From the NCBI GenBank assembly GCA_948467735.1, contig CAOKFN010000008.1, positions 41,459 to 105,458 on the forward strand: 64,000 nt of DNA, written 5' to 3'. This document shows positions 6,854 through 15,231 of the stretch, one piece after another (positions within the stretch are counted from its first letter, which is position 1; every line of letters starts with the position of its first letter). Made by a program: the position numbers and the translations under genes. Source of the DNA: an uncultured bacterium. GTDB lineage: Bacteria; Bacillota; Clostridia; Lachnospirales; Lachnospiraceae. The notes under the pieces are model-generated. The model made no database searches and was not told the origin of the DNA. It worked only from the letters and a program-made list of their open reading frames with translations.

Positions 6854-8869
6854 TTATTCGTATCGGATCACATCCTCCGTATATTTTCTATCCATGTCAT
6901 GCCTGATTTTTCTATTTGCCACAGTGTCGAAAATAATGGAAAAATCATAATCTTCGGGATACAATTCCGCCGCGGCCACATGAAGCTTCACCCTCTTATG
7001 GTTAATCCATATCTTTTTATCCGGCAGCTGTACTCTTAAAACTCCTTTCTCATTGATCGGCTCACATACAATTCCAATCTTTTTGTCCGGATAAACCATA
7101 ACGCTGTCCCCGCGCTTATATTTCGCGCCAAGTTCCGTATTCTTCTTCGTCGTCCTGCTTTTCACAATCCTGCTCTTCCCTGCGAAGCGCTCCGCTTCTA
7201 CAAAACGCTTCGCCTGTATTGAATGCTCTGTTTCCATGGAATGCTCTGTTTCCATGGAATGCTTTCCTTCCACAACCTCCATTCTATCAGAACCGGCTCC
7301 TTCCCCTTGGAATGGATACTCCTCCACCGCCGCTTCCCCATATGCCGCCCGGATGGCATTTTTTAGCATTTCACCGGGCATGCCGAGCCTGTCCGCAATA
7401 TAAAAGGCACAGCTTTCCCCCGCCTCTCCGATTATCAATTGATAGGTAGGCCGCAGGGTCTCCTTATCAAAAGTCATCCTTGCGTTCATAATATCCTTCG
7501 CCTTATCGGCGTATTCCTTTACTTCCGGATAATGGGTGGTAACAAGGAAAATAGCGCCGCTTTTTCTAAGCTCCTCCAATATGGCAATCGCAATCCCCAT
7601 GCCCTCCGCCGGGTCCGTGCCCGAACCAACCTCATCCATGATCACAAAGCTTTCCCCATCCACCTCTCTCAGTACCTCCAGCACATTTTTCATATGGGCC
7701 GAAAAGGTGGATAAATTCTCCGCGATATTCTGTCCGTCCCCAATATCGCAGAGATACGAACTGTTCATACAGATGTCCGCCTCTTTGCAGGCAACATGCA
7801 GGCCGCACTGAGCCATCAAGCAGTTCAGCATCACCGTTTTGATTGCAACGGTTTTCCCGCCAGTGTTGGGCCCCGTCACTACAATTCCTCTCACCGTTTC
7901 CCCGCTTCTGATGTTTTCCCCTATACTAAACTGCAATGGAACGTTTACCGCTTTATCCATCAGCGGATGTCTGGCGTCTTTTAAAATAATTCTTCGCTCC
8001 GTATTCACAGCCGGTTCCGTCCCATCCAAATCAATGCTTAGCTTGCCCTTGGAAAAAAGGAAATCCAGCTTTTCTATCATTGTAATATTTCCGTCCATTA
8101 CTGCAGACGACGCCGCAGCCATGGCCGTCAAAGTGTATAAGATGCGGTACACTTCATTTTCTTCCTCTATCCTAAGCAGCTGTAATTCCTCATAGTATTT
8201 CGCGGCGCCCGTCGGTTCGATGAACAAGGTACTGCCGGTGGCGGACTTGTCAATCACGCTGCCAGATATTTTTAATTTGCATTCCCTTTTCACCGGAATA
8301 CAGACTCTTCCGCTGCGAATGGTACAGAAATGATCCGCCATGCAGTCCTTGTTAGAACGCATCACCTGCTCCGCCTTCTGTTTCATCTGCTCTTCACATT
8401 TTACAATCTGACCTCTGATCTGTGCAAGTTCTTTGGATGCATAATCGTCCACCCCGCCGCTCCTGATCTGTCTCGCTATTTCTTCCCGCAGTTCCTCCAT
8501 GGCGTCTAGATTTTCTTCATAATAAGCCAGCGGGTTTTCAACCTCTTTTCCCCTCCTCAGATAATCCTTTAAGCGTTTCACCACCGCCAGAACCTTTTCC
8601 AACCGCTCCAGCTGATAGGGAGTGAGGCAGTCCCCTTTGTCGGCGATCATCATAATCTCTTTTATCTCCGTGAGATTCTGCAAAGGCGGCGTGCCCAGCT
8701 CTTCGATTAATTTTCTGCTGTTTGTAGTATCCCTGAGCTGTTTTCGCAGTTCAGCCTCCACCAAGCAGAAGGTCGTTTCCCTAATTTTTTCCTTAGCCCA
8801 TTCCGTAACCGCCAGATTTGTCCATAACTCTTTTATTTTATCAAATTCGATCTGTTTCTCTATATTCAT
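6854..8869 (-). CDS. MutS2-like ATPase lacking an Smr domain
   Basis: 671 residues. An N-terminal MutS-core/clamp region is followed by the MutS-family ATPase: Walker A GPNTGGKT near residue 335, then DIGDGQNIAENLSTFSAHM, Walker B FVIMDEVGSGTDP and VTTHYPEVKEYA. A C-terminal KOW-like segment (RGDSVMVYPDKKIGIV) resembles MutS2. The usual C-terminal Smr nuclease domain is absent; canonical MutS2 is about 780 residues. MutS2 acts in recombination control and ribosome rescue rather than mismatch repair; whether this paralogue shares either role is unknown. A repeat tract (HSMETE twice, then decayed copies) interrupts the linker after the ATPase. The start has only a distant AAAGGA. Confidence 0.85.
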   Translation of the reverse strand: MNIEKQIEFDKIKELWTNLAVTEWAKEKIRETTFCLVEAELRKQLRDTTNSRKLIEELGTPPLQNLTEIKEIMMIADKGDCLTPYQLERLEKVLAVVKRLKDYLRRGKEVENPLAYYEENLDAMEELREEIARQIRSGGVDDYASKELAQIRGQIVKCEEQMKQKAEQVMRSNKDCMADHFCTIRSGRVCIPVKRECKLKISGSVIDKSATGSTLFIEPTGAAKYYEELQLLRIEEENEVYRILYTLTAMAAASSAVMDGNITMIEKLDFLFSKGKLSIDLDGTEPAVNTERRIILKDARHPLMDKAVNVPLQFSIGENIRSGETVRGIVVTGPNTGGKTVAIKTVMLNCLMAQCGLHVACKEADICMNSSYLCDIGDGQNIAENLSTFSAHMKNVLEVLREVDGESFVIMDEVGSGTDPAEGMGIAIAILEELRKSGAIFLVTTHYPEVKEYADKAKDIMNARMTFDKETLRPTYQLIIGEAGESCAFYIADRLGMPGEMLKNAIRAAYGEAAVEEYPFQGEGAGSDRMEVVEGKHSMETEHSMETEHSIQAKRFVEAERFAGKSRIVKSRTTKKNTELGAKYKRGDSVMVYPDKKIGIVCEPINEKGVLRVQLPDKKIWINHKRVKLHVAAAELYPEDYDFSIIFDTVANRKIRHDMDRKYTEDVIRYE
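7172..7261 (-). repeat. In-frame 18-bp repeats (HSMETE units) in the MutS2-like gene
   Basis: Two identical units at 7244-7261 and 7226-7243 (CATTCCATGGAAACAGAG) are followed by three progressively decayed 18-bp units encoding HSIQAK, RFVEAE and RFAGKS. The tract lies in the linker between ATPase and C-terminal segment. Confidence 0.85.
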
Positions 8870-9087
8870 TGTTCTATTATCCTTTCTCCTGTTTTATAAC
8901 AGGCGCTAAAAACCAGTATGTCGGTCGGCTCAATCTGCCTATCAACAATATCGGCAGGGAAGGCTGACCAATATCATCAAATGCGGCGCAGGGAACGCCG
9001 TCAAATCTGATATCAAAATACACCTTTATCAAAACCTCAAAAGCTCAGCTATATGATGCAGTCCTCGATTTCCTTTCCGTCACACGC

Positions 9088-9135
9088 AAAAAGACCATAG
9101 TTCCCATAAAAGCATAAGATACTATGGTCTTTTTT
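9088..9135 (-). terminator. Rho-independent terminator (or attenuator) upstream of the MutS2-like gene
   Basis: A 14-bp perfect stem (arms 9088-9101 and 9121-9134) has A-runs on one side and T-runs on the other, so it could work in both directions. On the minus strand it ends the unit that starts at the 9387-9415 promoter, 219 bp before the MutS2-like start. Confidence 0.8.
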
Positions 9136-9380
9136 CTATATGATTCACTAATATACCTCCGAAAAGGCAAAAAAATAACATGACCATACAGCCACGCTTA
9201 CACTTTTTCGGAAATAGATACCATAATATGAAGCAATCGTAAGGCGAAAACGTCAATGACTCGCATCATCAACAAATGGGCAGACTTTCAGCCGGAAGCT
9301 GAAAACACCCTGCAATATTTAATTTGCACTTTTCTCCTTTACAACCACCCTTAACATACAGTCCCTCCTAAAAATTTATT
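9136..9380 (-). other. Candidate small transcript / leader without a normal gene
   Basis: Transcript body between the near-perfect promoter (9387-9415) and the terminator. About 14 nt after the expected start is AGGAGGG, spaced ideally before an ATG (9358-9356) that opens only a 12-codon frame, MLRVVVKEKSAN. A hairpin (TTTCAGC / GCTGAAA) follows. Near the end a second GGAGG sits in a segment (CTTTTCGGA) complementary to an upstream TCCGAAAA. TATGGTC at 9188-9182 can pair with the 5' arm of the terminator, so attenuation of the MutS2-like gene is possible. It may be a small RNA, a short-peptide gene or an attenuator; unknown. Confidence 0.5.
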
Positions 9381-9386
9381 TGCTTT

Positions 9387-9415
9387 ATTATACCTGCGGA
9401 ACTGTTTTCTGTCAA
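9387..9415 (-). promoter_or_regulatory. Consensus sigma-A promoter of the orphan unit
   Basis: TTGACA at 9415-9410, a 17-bp spacer and TATAAT at 9392-9387. Both hexamers match the consensus exactly, the best promoter seen in this window. No open reading frame of normal length follows before the terminator. Confidence 0.85.
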
Positions 9416-9454
9416 GTATCATTTTTTATTTTGCTCCGCATATTTTGTACCGCA

Positions 9455-9595
9455 GTAACAGTTCAGACGGCCCCTGCCGCGAAGCCAAAGCAGCTCTCTG
9501 TGCAGTTTTGCGAGACTTGCATGCGCCAAAACCCCACTCTCTTCTCATTTTGTGTGCATTCTCGCAACAATTCAGTGACCTGTCTGAACTGTTAC
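9455..9595. repeat. Nested inverted-repeat element downstream of pyrE
   Basis: Outer arms GTAACAGTTCAGAC (9455-9468) and GTCTGAACTGTTAC (9582-9595) are perfect 14-mers. Inner arms TTGCGAGA (9508-9515) and TCTCGCAA (9560-9567) are also perfect. The 141-bp element looks like a folded RNA or a small non-autonomous mobile element (MITE-like). Reading frames across it look non-protein. The gap 8870-9702 otherwise holds only the orphan unit and no supportable gene. Confidence 0.6.
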
Positions 9596-9702
9596 GTTCC
9601 GCATTCAGCCGGGCCGACACAGCCTCGATTCGATGTGCCTTGCAGCGGCCCTGTGCCAAATGTCCGATATAAATGGGGCAGTGATGATTCCCCGGCTGTT
9701 TC

Positions 9703-10233
9703 TTACGATATTCCAACCTGTTCTTTGATATATTTCATTGTCATGTAAGGAATTAAAGTCAACCCCTCTTTTGATAATATTTCCGCCGCGTCGTCATTCC
9801 TTTGAATGGCGCAGAGAACAAAATCAACCTTTGCACCTGCTTCACGCAGCATATTAGCGCTTTTAATAATCTGCCCCCCTGTTGTAACTATGTCCTCAAC
9901 AATACAAATATTTCTTCCGCTAACCGGCGCGCCCTCTGCAAACTTACACGTTCCATACTCCTTTGCTTTTTTTCTGACAAAAGCGCATTCCATCCCTGAC
10001 TCTAAACTAATCGCCGTTACAAGGGGAATTCCTCCCAGTTCAAGCCCCGCCAGAATTTGACTATCCTTCGGTATCAGCTCGCACATTCCCTTTGCAATTT
10101 TTCTCAGCAGCTCTGGATTTGCTTCAAATAAGTACTTATCAAAATATTCATTTGAATACTGACCTGAGCGCAATAAGAATTTCCCTTCTAAATGAGCCTC
10201 CTTATAAATCTCCAACGCAATATTTCGCTTCAT
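9703..10233 (-). CDS. pyrE: Orotate phosphoribosyltransferase
   Basis: Transfers phosphoribose from PRPP to orotate, giving OMP in pyrimidine synthesis. It has the ligand loop LRSGQYSNEYFDKY, GLELGGIPL, and the PRPP-binding motif ICIVEDIVTTGGQ. 176 residues; start at 10233 chosen for GAAAGGAGATTCAC (an upstream frame extension to 10257 has no site). It stands alone here, separated from carAB by unrelated genes. The 147-bp upstream gap has a GC-rich hairpin-forming stretch (TTCGGG / CCCGAA). Confidence 0.93.
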   Translation of the reverse strand: MKRNIALEIYKEAHLEGKFLLRSGQYSNEYFDKYLFEANPELLRKIAKGMCELIPKDSQILAGLELGGIPLVTAISLESGMECAFVRKKAKEYGTCKFAEGAPVSGRNICIVEDIVTTGGQIIKSANMLREAGAKVDFVLCAIQRNDDAAEILSKEGLTLIPYMTMKYIKEQVGIS

Positions 10234-10380
10234 GTGAATCTCCTTTCGCTTTTGCAAAATTTATAGTTTGTCGGTATCTTCCTGTGAAAGTATGGCACAA
10301 ATCCGAACCGGAGCGCAAGCTTTGCTGCGGGCCCCCACCTAATTCGCAGGCCTTTCGGGCATGGCGGCACCCGAACTTAT

Positions 10381-11286
10381 TCATTGTATCAGTTCCAGCC
10401 ACTCGGCAGGTATCGGACTTGGATCGAAGGGCACCCATGGAAGCGTTCTCCAGTCTGCCGTGAGCAGGTCATTGAGAAAAGCCGCCGGTTCCGGAAAAGG
10501 AATATACAGCTGCGGCAATTCGGAATGACTGCTGCGCCACATGGCATATTCTTTTGAAAAGGTTTTATATTCCGGCAAGGGAAGCTTTTGGAACTCGTCT
10601 TCATCCAGCACCCTTGCCGCCAGCCGATATAAACCATGGCCATAAATAAAGAGCTTTTTCTCCACGGAAGTAAAATCGGTATGCAGAACCTTGCATGCAT
10701 TCTCCAAATATTCGCCTGCTTTTGCCACATCATGGGCCTGCAATGCCAGCAGATAAGCAATGGCCGCAGCCTCCCATTTTGGCCATTTCCCCGTTACGAA
10801 CTTCTCAGCCCTTGGAACGGCATAATCCAAAAGCGCATGATCCTGATACCAGATTCCTGCCAGCAGAACCTCTCCCACTCTTTTTAAGGGATATTCGCCT
10901 TTTCCTATCTCGTTATACTTCTTAGGCGTCCTATCCGCCGGAAAAAGATGCTCCACACTTTTGTCGTCTCCTATCGCCATCGCCGTCAACGCCTCGAAAA
11001 AACCGGCGCCGCTAGGCGGATCATCAAACGGGACATATACAGGGCAGATATCCAGCCTGCACCGCTGATAATAATAATTGCTCAGCCCCCGCCAGTCTTT
11101 ATTTGCAAGCAGATTGTAAAAAGTATCTTCAAAGTCAGCATGAAAATAATAAAGAATATAATATAAATGTTTTAAATCATAGTGATTCCACCCCGGTTCC
11201 AGCTTGTCCATTTTGTAGCAGCGATCCGTTACGTCCTGTATAAATAAATGAAAACCATCCGTTTGGCCAAGATTATTATTTTCCAT
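10381..11286 (-). CDS. Unknown protein, possibly immunity-like
   Basis: 301 residues, no signal peptide, rich in aromatic residues and helices. Central features are DDPPSGAGFFEALTAMAIGD and a repeat-like helical region (YLENACKVLH, FIYGHGLYRLA), ending in WRTLPWVPFDPSP. I do not recognise a named family with certainty; the layout recalls large immunity-type proteins (Imm49-like) but no toxin is nearby. Start ATG at 11286 (MENNNLGQ) is preferred over a GTG seven codons upstream because GGAGGG lies between them, though its spacing to the ATG (13 nt) is long. One of several unknown minus-strand genes in tandem. Confidence 0.6.
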   Translation of the reverse strand: MENNNLGQTDGFHLFIQDVTDRCYKMDKLEPGWNHYDLKHLYYILYYFHADFEDTFYNLLANKDWRGLSNYYYQRCRLDICPVYVPFDDPPSGAGFFEALTAMAIGDDKSVEHLFPADRTPKKYNEIGKGEYPLKRVGEVLLAGIWYQDHALLDYAVPRAEKFVTGKWPKWEAAAIAYLLALQAHDVAKAGEYLENACKVLHTDFTSVEKKLFIYGHGLYRLAARVLDEDEFQKLPLPEYKTFSKEYAMWRSSHSELPQLYIPFPEPAAFLNDLLTADWRTLPWVPFDPSPIPAEWLELIQ

Positions 11287-11315
11287 AAGTCCGACTTTTC
11301 CCTCCACAATTTTCC

Positions 11316-11333
11316 AGCCGAAAACTTTCGGCT
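11316..11333. promoter_or_regulatory. 18-bp near-perfect palindrome upstream of the 10381-11286 gene
   Basis: AGCCGAAA and TTTCGGCT arms separated by 2 bp, 30 bp upstream of the start of that gene. No T-run follows on the minus strand, so it fits an operator or leader hairpin better than a terminator. Confidence 0.4.
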
Positions 11334-11424
11334 TTCTCTTGACAATAATACTGCTTAACAGACCTTGTTACAGTCAATCAGACCATTCACATGCTGATTG
11401 GGCGCTTCCTTCAGCAGCCGCTCA

Positions 11425-11901
11425 TCAACCCCGTAAAAAATACAAGAACATATCATTTGAATCCTTATAATAGTTCAACATCCTCTCATAAATACTTCTT
11501 GTTTGTCCTTCATCTCCCCACGATAAACAGTCATCCGCATAATTTAAAGCAAAAAATGGTTCTCTGTCTTGAAGAACTCCCGGCAGGTTTTCCCACAAAT
11601 GATACATTCGGCCGGCAAAACGCTTGATATCATGACAGCTGTTATAATACGCCATTAACTTGTCCATTAAAATTCTGCCAAACCGTTCATAATCAAACCT
11701 ATTGTAGTCAATATGTGTTTTTATATAAATAATCGCTCTTGTTATATCTGTCTCCCATACCAGAGATAACAAATGTTCATCTTCGGGATTATCAAGAAAC
11801 AGCTCGTTAAGCCTATCGTTATACGCGTCCTCCGCCGCGATATCCTCATGCAGCAAAAGCGCAAAAACCAATAATTCCTCCATGGCCAATGGTTTCTCCA
11901 T
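11425..11901 (-). CDS. Unknown protein
   Basis: 158 residues, acidic and helical, with no signal peptide, membrane segment or catalytic motif that I recognise. The N-terminus (ELLVFALLLHEDIAAEDAYN) and C-terminus (RSIYERMLNYYKDSNDMFLYF) look like packed helices. It lies in a run of minus-strand unknown genes downstream of the broken AAA ATPase (12511-13907) and may once have been co-transcribed with it. The start ATG (11901) has a somewhat distant AAAGGG; a second in-frame ATG lies six codons in. Confidence 0.5.
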   Translation of the reverse strand: MEKPLAMEELLVFALLLHEDIAAEDAYNDRLNELFLDNPEDEHLLSLVWETDITRAIIYIKTHIDYNRFDYERFGRILMDKLMAYYNSCHDIKRFAGRMYHLWENLPGVLQDREPFFALNYADDCLSWGDEGQTRSIYERMLNYYKDSNDMFLYFLRG

Positions 11902-12006
11902 GTTTTTGTGTTCCCTTTATCTATTTTTTGCACACTTCCCGTCAATATCTGTCCATGTCTTTCACCGCTTGTACCTCCTATGAAAATACCTGATCTTCAT
12001 GGCTTA

Positions 12007-12486
12007 TCAGGGCATACCATGTCCCGGCTCCTTCAAGTTCTCAAACCAGTTTGCGAGAGGTATCAGCCCGGAATTTATAAAGCTCATTCCCCTTTCACGA
12101 TAGATAAAATATCCTCCCCTTTCAAATAATTGAATGATTGGTTCATACACATTCATACAATCAATATATTTGATATCTTTATCTGACAATATGGCGGATT
12201 TTATATAATAAATCACTACCGATGTGGAAAGCGACGGGTTTTGTATCATATTCCGAACGTCTTCATTACATTTGTTCAATAATTTATCATCTATAGGGCA
12301 GTCTGCGAAAAAAGAAGACAGGTCTGTCATGAAAGGAAGGCTGGGAATTATATGATTGTCATTACAGAATGCCGCCATTTTTCTTAGAAATTCAACTCCT
12401 AATTCCCTATCCTTTTCATGGCCGTTCTCTCCCATGTTATTCCAATTTATATGATTCAGCCTTTCTATGACTTTTTCCGCATACAT
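12007..12486 (-). CDS. Unknown protein
   Basis: 159 residues starting at the ATG at 12486 after an ideal AAGGAG site (7-nt spacing); the codon before it is TTG and unlikely to be the start. Soluble, helical, no recognised motif. It ends LANWFENLKEPGHGMP. It starts 25 bp after the end of the broken AAA ATPase gene on the same strand, so it was probably the next gene of that operon and may have been its functional partner. Confidence 0.55.
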   Translation of the reverse strand: MYAEKVIERLNHINWNNMGENGHEKDRELGVEFLRKMAAFCNDNHIIPSLPFMTDLSSFFADCPIDDKLLNKCNEDVRNMIQNPSLSTSVVIYYIKSAILSDKDIKYIDCMNVYEPIIQLFERGGYFIYRERGMSFINSGLIPLANWFENLKEPGHGMP

Positions 12487-12510
12487 CAATGTACTCCTTA
12501 TGGTACCATA

Positions 12511-13907
12511 TTAAGATTGTCTCAGAGCCAGCAGGAAATCTTCATACATTGATTCCACTAAATTCAATGCCGTTCCGATTTCCCCTTTCTCATCCGCATC
12601 CTGTAAATCCAGAAGTTCATCAAATTCTTTATGAATCACCTTTGCAATTTCATCAATTCTTTCATTCTGAATCATGTGTATTTCCGCATCCATGCAATTC
12701 TCAACCGTTCCGTTTTTAACAAACCAAGAATTAAAATTCCTATCGTCGAGCCAGACGGATTTGGGTATAATATTATCCGCCTTTTTTGAATATTTCTCCG
12801 GAATGCCATGCGCGTACAATAAATGTTCAAGGTTCCAAGAACATATGGGCTATGTGTGGTCAGCACAATGGAATGATTGCAATTGCTTACCAGCGCAATC
12901 AATTCCGTAATATACTTTTGTGATTCCGGAAACAAATGTGATTCCGGCTCTTCGATAATAAATAAAACCGGATTCTGCCCCAGCAGATAATAAAATAATA
13001 AATTTAAAATCCATACGCATTCCTGCTGGCCCGAAGAAGAAAAATTGATTTTTACATATTTCCCGTTATCAAGAACTATCTGTTCTTCCCCGTTGCTGCA
13101 GCGATATGTGCCCCGCAGTATTTTCCCGATAAGCTGCAAAGCCTGCTACACAACCTTAAATGGCAAAACGGTCTTGGCTGCGTTATATGCCGCCAACCCC
13201 CCAAGCCCTTCCGAAAATTCCGGCTTAATTCGCAGTATCCTTTCCAAGTAGTCCTTTGTACAATTGTCCAAAGCTCTCTTCTGAATATCATCCATAGTCG
13301 CATAAATATATCCCAGCTGCTGTGATAATAATGTTATCATGCTTCGCCCTGCCGGAATATACACAACGGAATAATTATCAGCAAATAAATTCTGCAGTTC
13401 CGCCCGAAACTTTCTTAAGTCTTCTTCTGAAATCCCTAATGGCGTAATTGAAAAGCATTGATTGTTTGCATATAAAAAATTGATTAATTCACCGCTGAGC
13501 GTTATCCATATATAATTTGGAGTATTGAATCTCGTTTCTTCTTTCAGCGAAACCTTTACAGAACAAGTATCCGTAAAGTAATATTCCATAAACATCTCAT
13601 TTGACATGGCCCAAGACGATCCAAATGTCCTTAAAAATTTTTCTTTTAAATAGTTTTCCAGCCCCTTCCTTAAATTCATCCCATGAACCACAGCATACTC
13701 TGTTTCCAGCCCATTTGCAGGAACCGTATCAAATGCCTGCGTTTTTGCCAGATTTACAATATCTTCTTTTATGGTTCTAAAATAATAAATCGCTTTTGCT
13801 ATCGTGCTTTTCCCGGATGCCTGAAATCCCGTCAATGTCATAAACGGAGAACATTCCAGTTCACACCGCTCTATCGGGCCAAGTTTGTTGATAATTAACC
13901 TATGCAT
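12511..13907 (-). pseudogene. Broken AAA/ABC-type (OLD-like) ATPase
   Basis: Starts after GGAGG at 13907 as MHRLIINKLGPIERCELE with Walker A GFQASGKST near residue 28. The frame hits a single TAG at 13148-13146 and continues in the same frame with INFSSSGQQE (signature-like) and LFIIEEPESHLFP (Walker B). Near 12825 a one-base deletion shifts the frame after TTHSPYVLGTLN; the other frame restores LLYAHGIPEKYSKKA and runs to 12511. Restored, it is about 465 residues, like AAA ATPases of the OLD/overcoming-lysogenization group, many of which act in phage defence with a partner. One nonsense and one frameshift mutation argue for decay rather than stop-codon readthrough. Confidence 0.8.
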
Positions 13908-13969
13908 TACGATTACCTCCTCTCACCCCTTTCACCATCCAGCCGCTGCTTTCGCTGTCAGGATATCCC

Positions 13970-14078
13970 TCCGACCGCTATGCACATCTTATTCTTCCGC
14001 TGGACATATCCCATTCTGCCGCTATGCATGTTCCATTCCGCCGTTAGGAATTTCCCATTCCGCCGCTGAGCATGTCTT
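13970..14078. repeat. Degenerate ~20-24 bp tandem repeats
   Basis: At least four imperfect copies of a unit resembling CCATTCCGCCGCTATGCATG lie between the phosphoesterase stop (14097) and the broken ATPase start (13907). No gene or promoter is evident in this 189-bp gap. Confidence 0.65.
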
Positions 14079-14096
14079 ATTTCTGTTGCTTCCTTC

Positions 14097-15089
14097 TTAG
14101 AATGATTTTTCTCTGCCGTAATAATACTCATACGCTCTTTTCCAGACACGCTCCGGAATATGGGGCCAGATACACTTTCCCTCCTCTTCGGCGCAATACT
14201 CCATTGCTTTCTGTAAAACCTCCCCATGGCCGCAGACTCCCGTCCGCAGCACTTGCTCCGTAATCCGGCACCAATAAGGCGCCGCCGCATCCATACCGGA
14301 AATATGCAGATTCTCGATTTCTTTTTCCACATCATAAGGAAGAGAGATAAATTCCTCCTTCCAACGGCTTCCCTCCTCCTGCAGCAGCATAAACTGCGCC
14401 AGCCCTCCGCTTAAAAGTGGAATTCCCGCCGAACCGGGATTTAAGACGCATCTGCCTTTGTATTCTATCTTTCTTTGAACATGGGTATGCCCGCACAGGA
14501 TAAGCCTTGTACCGCCCGCCTCCATGGAATTCTTCTCTTTCCATGGGATACCCTGTTTCATGAAATGCTCCGCTTCCATAGAACGTTCGATTTCCATGGA
14601 ATGCTCTGTCTTTATGGAATGTTCGATTCCTATAAGGTATTGGCCTTCCATAATTTCATAAGTATTTTTCTGCCCCGGATACAGTCCTTCATTGATTCTG
14701 CGCGGCGACCCATGGCATAGCGTAATGGGTTCCATCGCCGAAAACCGTAGCACTTTCGTCATTTCCAGTTCCGAGAAAAATTTTATATCCCTCTCGGTCA
14801 GATTATGATAGACATAATACAGACAGCCCGTCGTGGAATTCTGTGTTTTCCATTCCCCGTCATTTTTGTAATTCAGCCAGTAATCCTCTTTGTTTCCTTT
14901 GATAAACACACAGGGATGAGCGTCTTTCAAGGCGTACAGAAATTCCATGCTTCTCTGCGGAAACGCAAGTTCTCCAAGATAGTCCCCCAGAAATATAAAC
15001 GCTTTGGCCCCTCTTTCCAGCGCATATTGTGTACAGGTCTGAAGGGCCTCATAATTTCCATGAATATCCGACAAAACCGCAATTTTCAT
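14097..15089 (-). CDS. Metallophosphoesterase (YfcE/Ap4A-hydrolase-like)
   Basis: Calcineurin-like phosphoesterase: MKIAVLSDIHGNYEAL, FLGDYLGE, KGNKED, CHGSPRRINEG and CGHTHVQ give the metal ligands in order. This fold cleaves phosphodiesters or dinucleoside polyphosphates; the substrate is unknown. Start at 15089 chosen for GGAGG just upstream and because homologues begin here; a 33-codon upstream extension is unlikely. Six 18-bp repeat units (14514-14621) encode HSIKTE, HSMEIE, RSMEAE and decayed copies, inserted immediately before the GHTH motif, so the enzyme tolerates a 36-residue surface loop. The C-terminal segment is specific to this group. Confidence 0.85.
   Translation of the reverse strand: MKIAVLSDIHGNYEALQTCTQYALERGAKAFIFLGDYLGELAFPQRSMEFLYALKDAHPCVFIKGNKEDYWLNYKNDGEWKTQNSTTGCLYYVYHNLTERDIKFFSELEMTKVLRFSAMEPITLCHGSPRRINEGLYPGQKNTYEIMEGQYLIGIEHSIKTEHSMEIERSMEAEHFMKQGIPWKEKNSMEAGGTRLILCGHTHVQRKIEYKGRCVLNPGSAGIPLLSGGLAQFMLLQEEGSRWKEEFISLPYDVEKEIENLHISGMDAAAPYWCRITEQVLRTGVCGHGEVLQKAMEYCAEEEGKCIWPHIPERVWKRAYEYYYGREKSF
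14514..14621 (-). repeat. In-frame 18-bp repeats (HSMExE units) in the phosphoesterase
   Basis: Six 18-bp units in phase read HSIKTE, HSMEIE, RSMEAE, HFMKQG, IPWKEK and NSMEAG. The unit is related to those in the MutS2-like, cNMP-domain and MurD genes and to the 2312-2413 tract. Confidence 0.85.
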
Positions 15090-15231
15090 CTCCGCCTCCA
15101 TATTATTACGGCAGCACAAAACCGTCTGCCTCATAAAAGCGTATGGCCCCGCGGCTTTTCTCCCTGCTTCCGTGCATTCCTTCGTCATAATAGCGCTGTT
15201 TTACAGCATTTTGGCCCTGTAGAGTCCCCTC

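Noticed and set aside
8877..9040. 53-codon open frame directly upstream of the MutS2-like gene (contains IRFDGVPCAAFDDIG)
   Set aside because: No ATG and no proper ribosome site for its TTG or GTG codons; open length is within chance. It might be a decayed fragment.
9426..9716. 96-residue minus-strand frame across the nested inverted repeat
   Set aside because: Its sequence follows the palindromic element and has no plausible start site; better explained as a structured repeat.
10202..10438. 78-residue minus-strand frame between pyrE and the 10381-11286 gene
   Set aside because: Runs from one gene into the other in the wrong frame; Cys/Arg/Gly-rich without motif.
13146..13148. In-frame TAG in the AAA ATPase read as pyrrolysine or by suppression
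   Set aside because: A second, independent frameshift downstream and no sign of a pyl system make simple decay more likely.
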